From assembly GCA_021809305.1 (NCBI GenBank), contig JAKBAF010000117.1, positions 1 through 5,022 of the forward strand: a DNA stretch of 5,022 nucleotides, written 5' to 3'. Origin of the DNA: a bacterium (lineage in GTDB: Bacteria; Chlamydiota; Chlamydiia; Chlamydiales; JAFEGQ01). The translations under genes and the position numbers were made by a program. This document shows, in pieces, positions 3,684 through 5,022 of this stretch. Numbering within the stretch: the first letter of the stretch is position 1; every line of letters starts with the position of its first letter. The notes beneath the pieces were generated by a model, which saw nothing but the letters and a program-made list of their open reading frames with translations, had not been told where the DNA came from and did no database searches.

Positions 3684-5022
3684 CTACTCAACGGTAATGG
3701 CCTTTGCAAGATTGCGCGGCTGATCGATCTCAGCTCCACGCGCATTGGCCACCTCGTAGGCAAATATCTGAAGAGCAACGGTCGTTAGTACTGTGGATAA
3801 TGGATCATTTTGGGGGGGGAGCCAGATGACCTCATCGGCAAGTGCAGAGACCACATCGCACCCCTCTTGAGCAAGTGCAATGACCTTTGCCCCACGCGCT
3901 TTGACCTCCATTATCGCATTGCACGTCTTATCAAGAATTTTTTTATCTGCGCAGCAGACGATAGCCAAGGATCTCTTATCAACAATGGCAAGAGGGCCGT
4001 GCTTAAGCTCACCACCCGGATAGGCATTCGCATCGATATAGGCGATCTCTTTGAGCTTGAGGGCCCCCTCTAAAGCTGCTGGGTACATGTAGCGGCGCCC
4101 CAAAAAGATGCTGCTCTCAACACCTGCGCAACTCTTGGCAATTCGCGCAATCTCTTGGCGCGCCCGGAGGAGGGCTTCGACCTGCTCTGGCAGACGCAGG
4201 AGCGCAGATCCGAACTCTTTTCGTCTAGCTGGATCGATCTCTTTTAGCTTTGCAAAGTAGAGGGCAAGGAGCGCGCCAAGAACGATCTGACTTGTAAAGG
4301 CTTTAGTTGATGCCACGCCAATCTCTGGGCCTGCACGTAGGAGAAGTGTCGCATCGGCCTCCCGCGTTAAGGTAGAGCTTGGGGCGTTGCAGAGCGCAAC
4401 AACGAGGGCTCCTTTCCCCTTGAGCTCTCGCAATGCTCCTAGAGTGTCGGCCGTCTCGCCCGACTGGCTGATAGCCACAACAAGCGTCTTAGCATCGCAG
4501 AGCGTATCGCATCCGCGAAGCTCAGAGGCGACAACGCACTGCGCATGGGTGCGAGCGATCTCCTCAACCATCTTTGCTCCGATAAGTCCTGCATGCCAGG
4601 CGCCACCACAACCGATGATGAGCAGCCTCTCGCAAGCATGAAGACGGGGCAAAAGCGGCTTTAACTCATTAAAGACTACGTCTGCTCCATCGCATGAGAG
4701 CCGACCCTTTAGTGCAGCGCGGATTGTTGCAGGCTGCTCAAAGATCTCCTTAAGCATAAAATGAGGATAGGAGCCCTTTGAGATCTCTTCCTGAGGGCCG
4801 CTCAGCTGCGTCGCTTCTCGTTTGAGTGGCAGCCCCTGCACGTTAAAGAGCTCGAGGGTATCGGCGCTAATAATTGCCATCTCCCCATCAGAGAGAAAGA
4901 GAACCTCTCTAATCTCTTGAGGAAAGGCGTTGACATCTGATGAGATAAAGATCCCTCGCTCTCCAATTCCAATTGCGAGCGGACTCTCTTTTGCAGCGAC
5001 AGTGATCTGAGCCGTGTGGTTG
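3684..5022 (-). CDS. glmS: Glutamine-fructose-6-phosphate aminotransferase (N-terminal part outside window)
   Basis: GlmS makes glucosamine-6-phosphate from fructose-6-phosphate and glutamine, the first step towards UDP-GlcNAc for cell envelope sugars; it is cytosolic. The frame is open to the right edge (first full codon 5021-5019), so 445 residues are seen and roughly 160 N-terminal residues, including the catalytic Cys of the glutaminase domain, lie outside. An ATG at 4880 is internal: the codons before it encode family sequence (AAKESPLAIGIG, FISSDVNAF, LFLSDGE). Seen in order: end of the glutaminase domain; first SIS domain with SQSGETADT (phosphate binding, 4469-4443) and EIGVASTKAFTSQ; second SIS domain with LEGALKLKEIAYI and PGGELKHGPLAI, holding the catalytic Lys, Glu and His; and the C-terminal DQPRNLAKAITVE with its active-site Lys. 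The usual CGTS loop reads CGGA (4610-4599). The downstream tyrP neighbour agrees with chlamydial gene order. Confidence 0.97.
   Translation of the reverse strand, partial: NHTAQITVAAKESPLAIGIGERGIFISSDVNAFPQEIREVLFLSDGEMAIISADTLELFNVQGLPLKREATQLSGPQEEISKGSYPHFMLKEIFEQPATIRAALKGRLSCDGADVVFNELKPLLPRLHACERLLIIGCGGAWHAGLIGAKMVEEIARTHAQCVVASELRGCDTLCDAKTLVVAISQSGETADTLGALRELKGKGALVVALCNAPSSTLTREADATLLLRAGPEIGVASTKAFTSQIVLGALLALYFAKLKEIDPARRKEFGSALLRLPEQVEALLRARQEIARIAKSCAGVESSIFLGRRYMYPAALEGALKLKEIAYIDANAYPGGELKHGPLAIVDKRSLAIVCCADKKILDKTCNAIMEVKARGAKVIALAQEGCDVVSALADEVIWLPPQNDPLSTVLTTVALQIFAYEVANARGAEIDQPRNLAKAITVE

Noticed and set aside
3684..4880. glmS starting at the ATG at 4880
   Set aside because: The same frame continues upstream to the window edge with clear GlmS glutaminase-domain sequence, so this ATG is internal.

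Overview
The window reads as a chromosomal segment of a chlamydia, most likely an environmental (amoeba- or protist-associated) Chlamydiales member. The main reason is the neighbourhood: glucosamine-6-phosphate synthase (glmS) followed downstream on the same strand by a tyrosine/tryptophan-type permease (tyrP), which is the order known from Chlamydia (glmS, then tyrP copies). A eukaryotic-like F-box protein next door fits an intracellular lifestyle and is typical of the environmental families rather than of Chlamydia itself. The species cannot be named from this sequence alone.

All recognised genes lie on the minus strand, so transcription runs from high to low coordinates. From right to left: glmS (3684-5022, N-terminal part outside the window); a small type II toxin-antitoxin pair of the HigB/HigA kind (toxin 3286-3630, antitoxin 2931-3293) set between glmS and tyrP; a 262-base gap (2669-2930) holding a near-consensus promoter and a strongly structured leader for tyrP; tyrP (1469-2668); a hairpin that probably terminates tyrP (1426-1458); a 271-base gap in which no gene could be supported; then a promoter, a Shine-Dalgarno sequence and a TTG-started reading frame that stays open for 399 codons to the left edge (1-1197).

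That last gene is the least expected part. It has no stop inside the window and no ATG near its start, so it is easily missed, yet it has a promoter, a ribosome binding site and a coherent protein: a two-helix hydrophobic hairpin near the N-terminus (as in chlamydial inclusion-membrane proteins), a proline-rich linker, an F-box-like domain, and a Trp-rich, beta-looking C-terminal region that runs off the window. I infer a secreted host-directed effector that could recruit the host SCF ubiquitin ligase.

The second notable element is the tyrP leader. An almost perfect sigma70/sigma66-type promoter is followed by about 140 nt of untranslated RNA. This contains two abutting hairpins, and the larger (14-bp perfect stem) buries the tyrP Shine-Dalgarno sequence. 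A possible 17-codon leader peptide with Phe-Phe and Tyr codons ends inside the upstream hairpin. This suggests post-initiation control of aromatic amino-acid uptake. The toxin-antitoxin pair looks like an acquired module with its own promoter and a candidate operator, placed just past the glmS stop codon, a position favoured by Tn7-type elements, although no element ends were seen.
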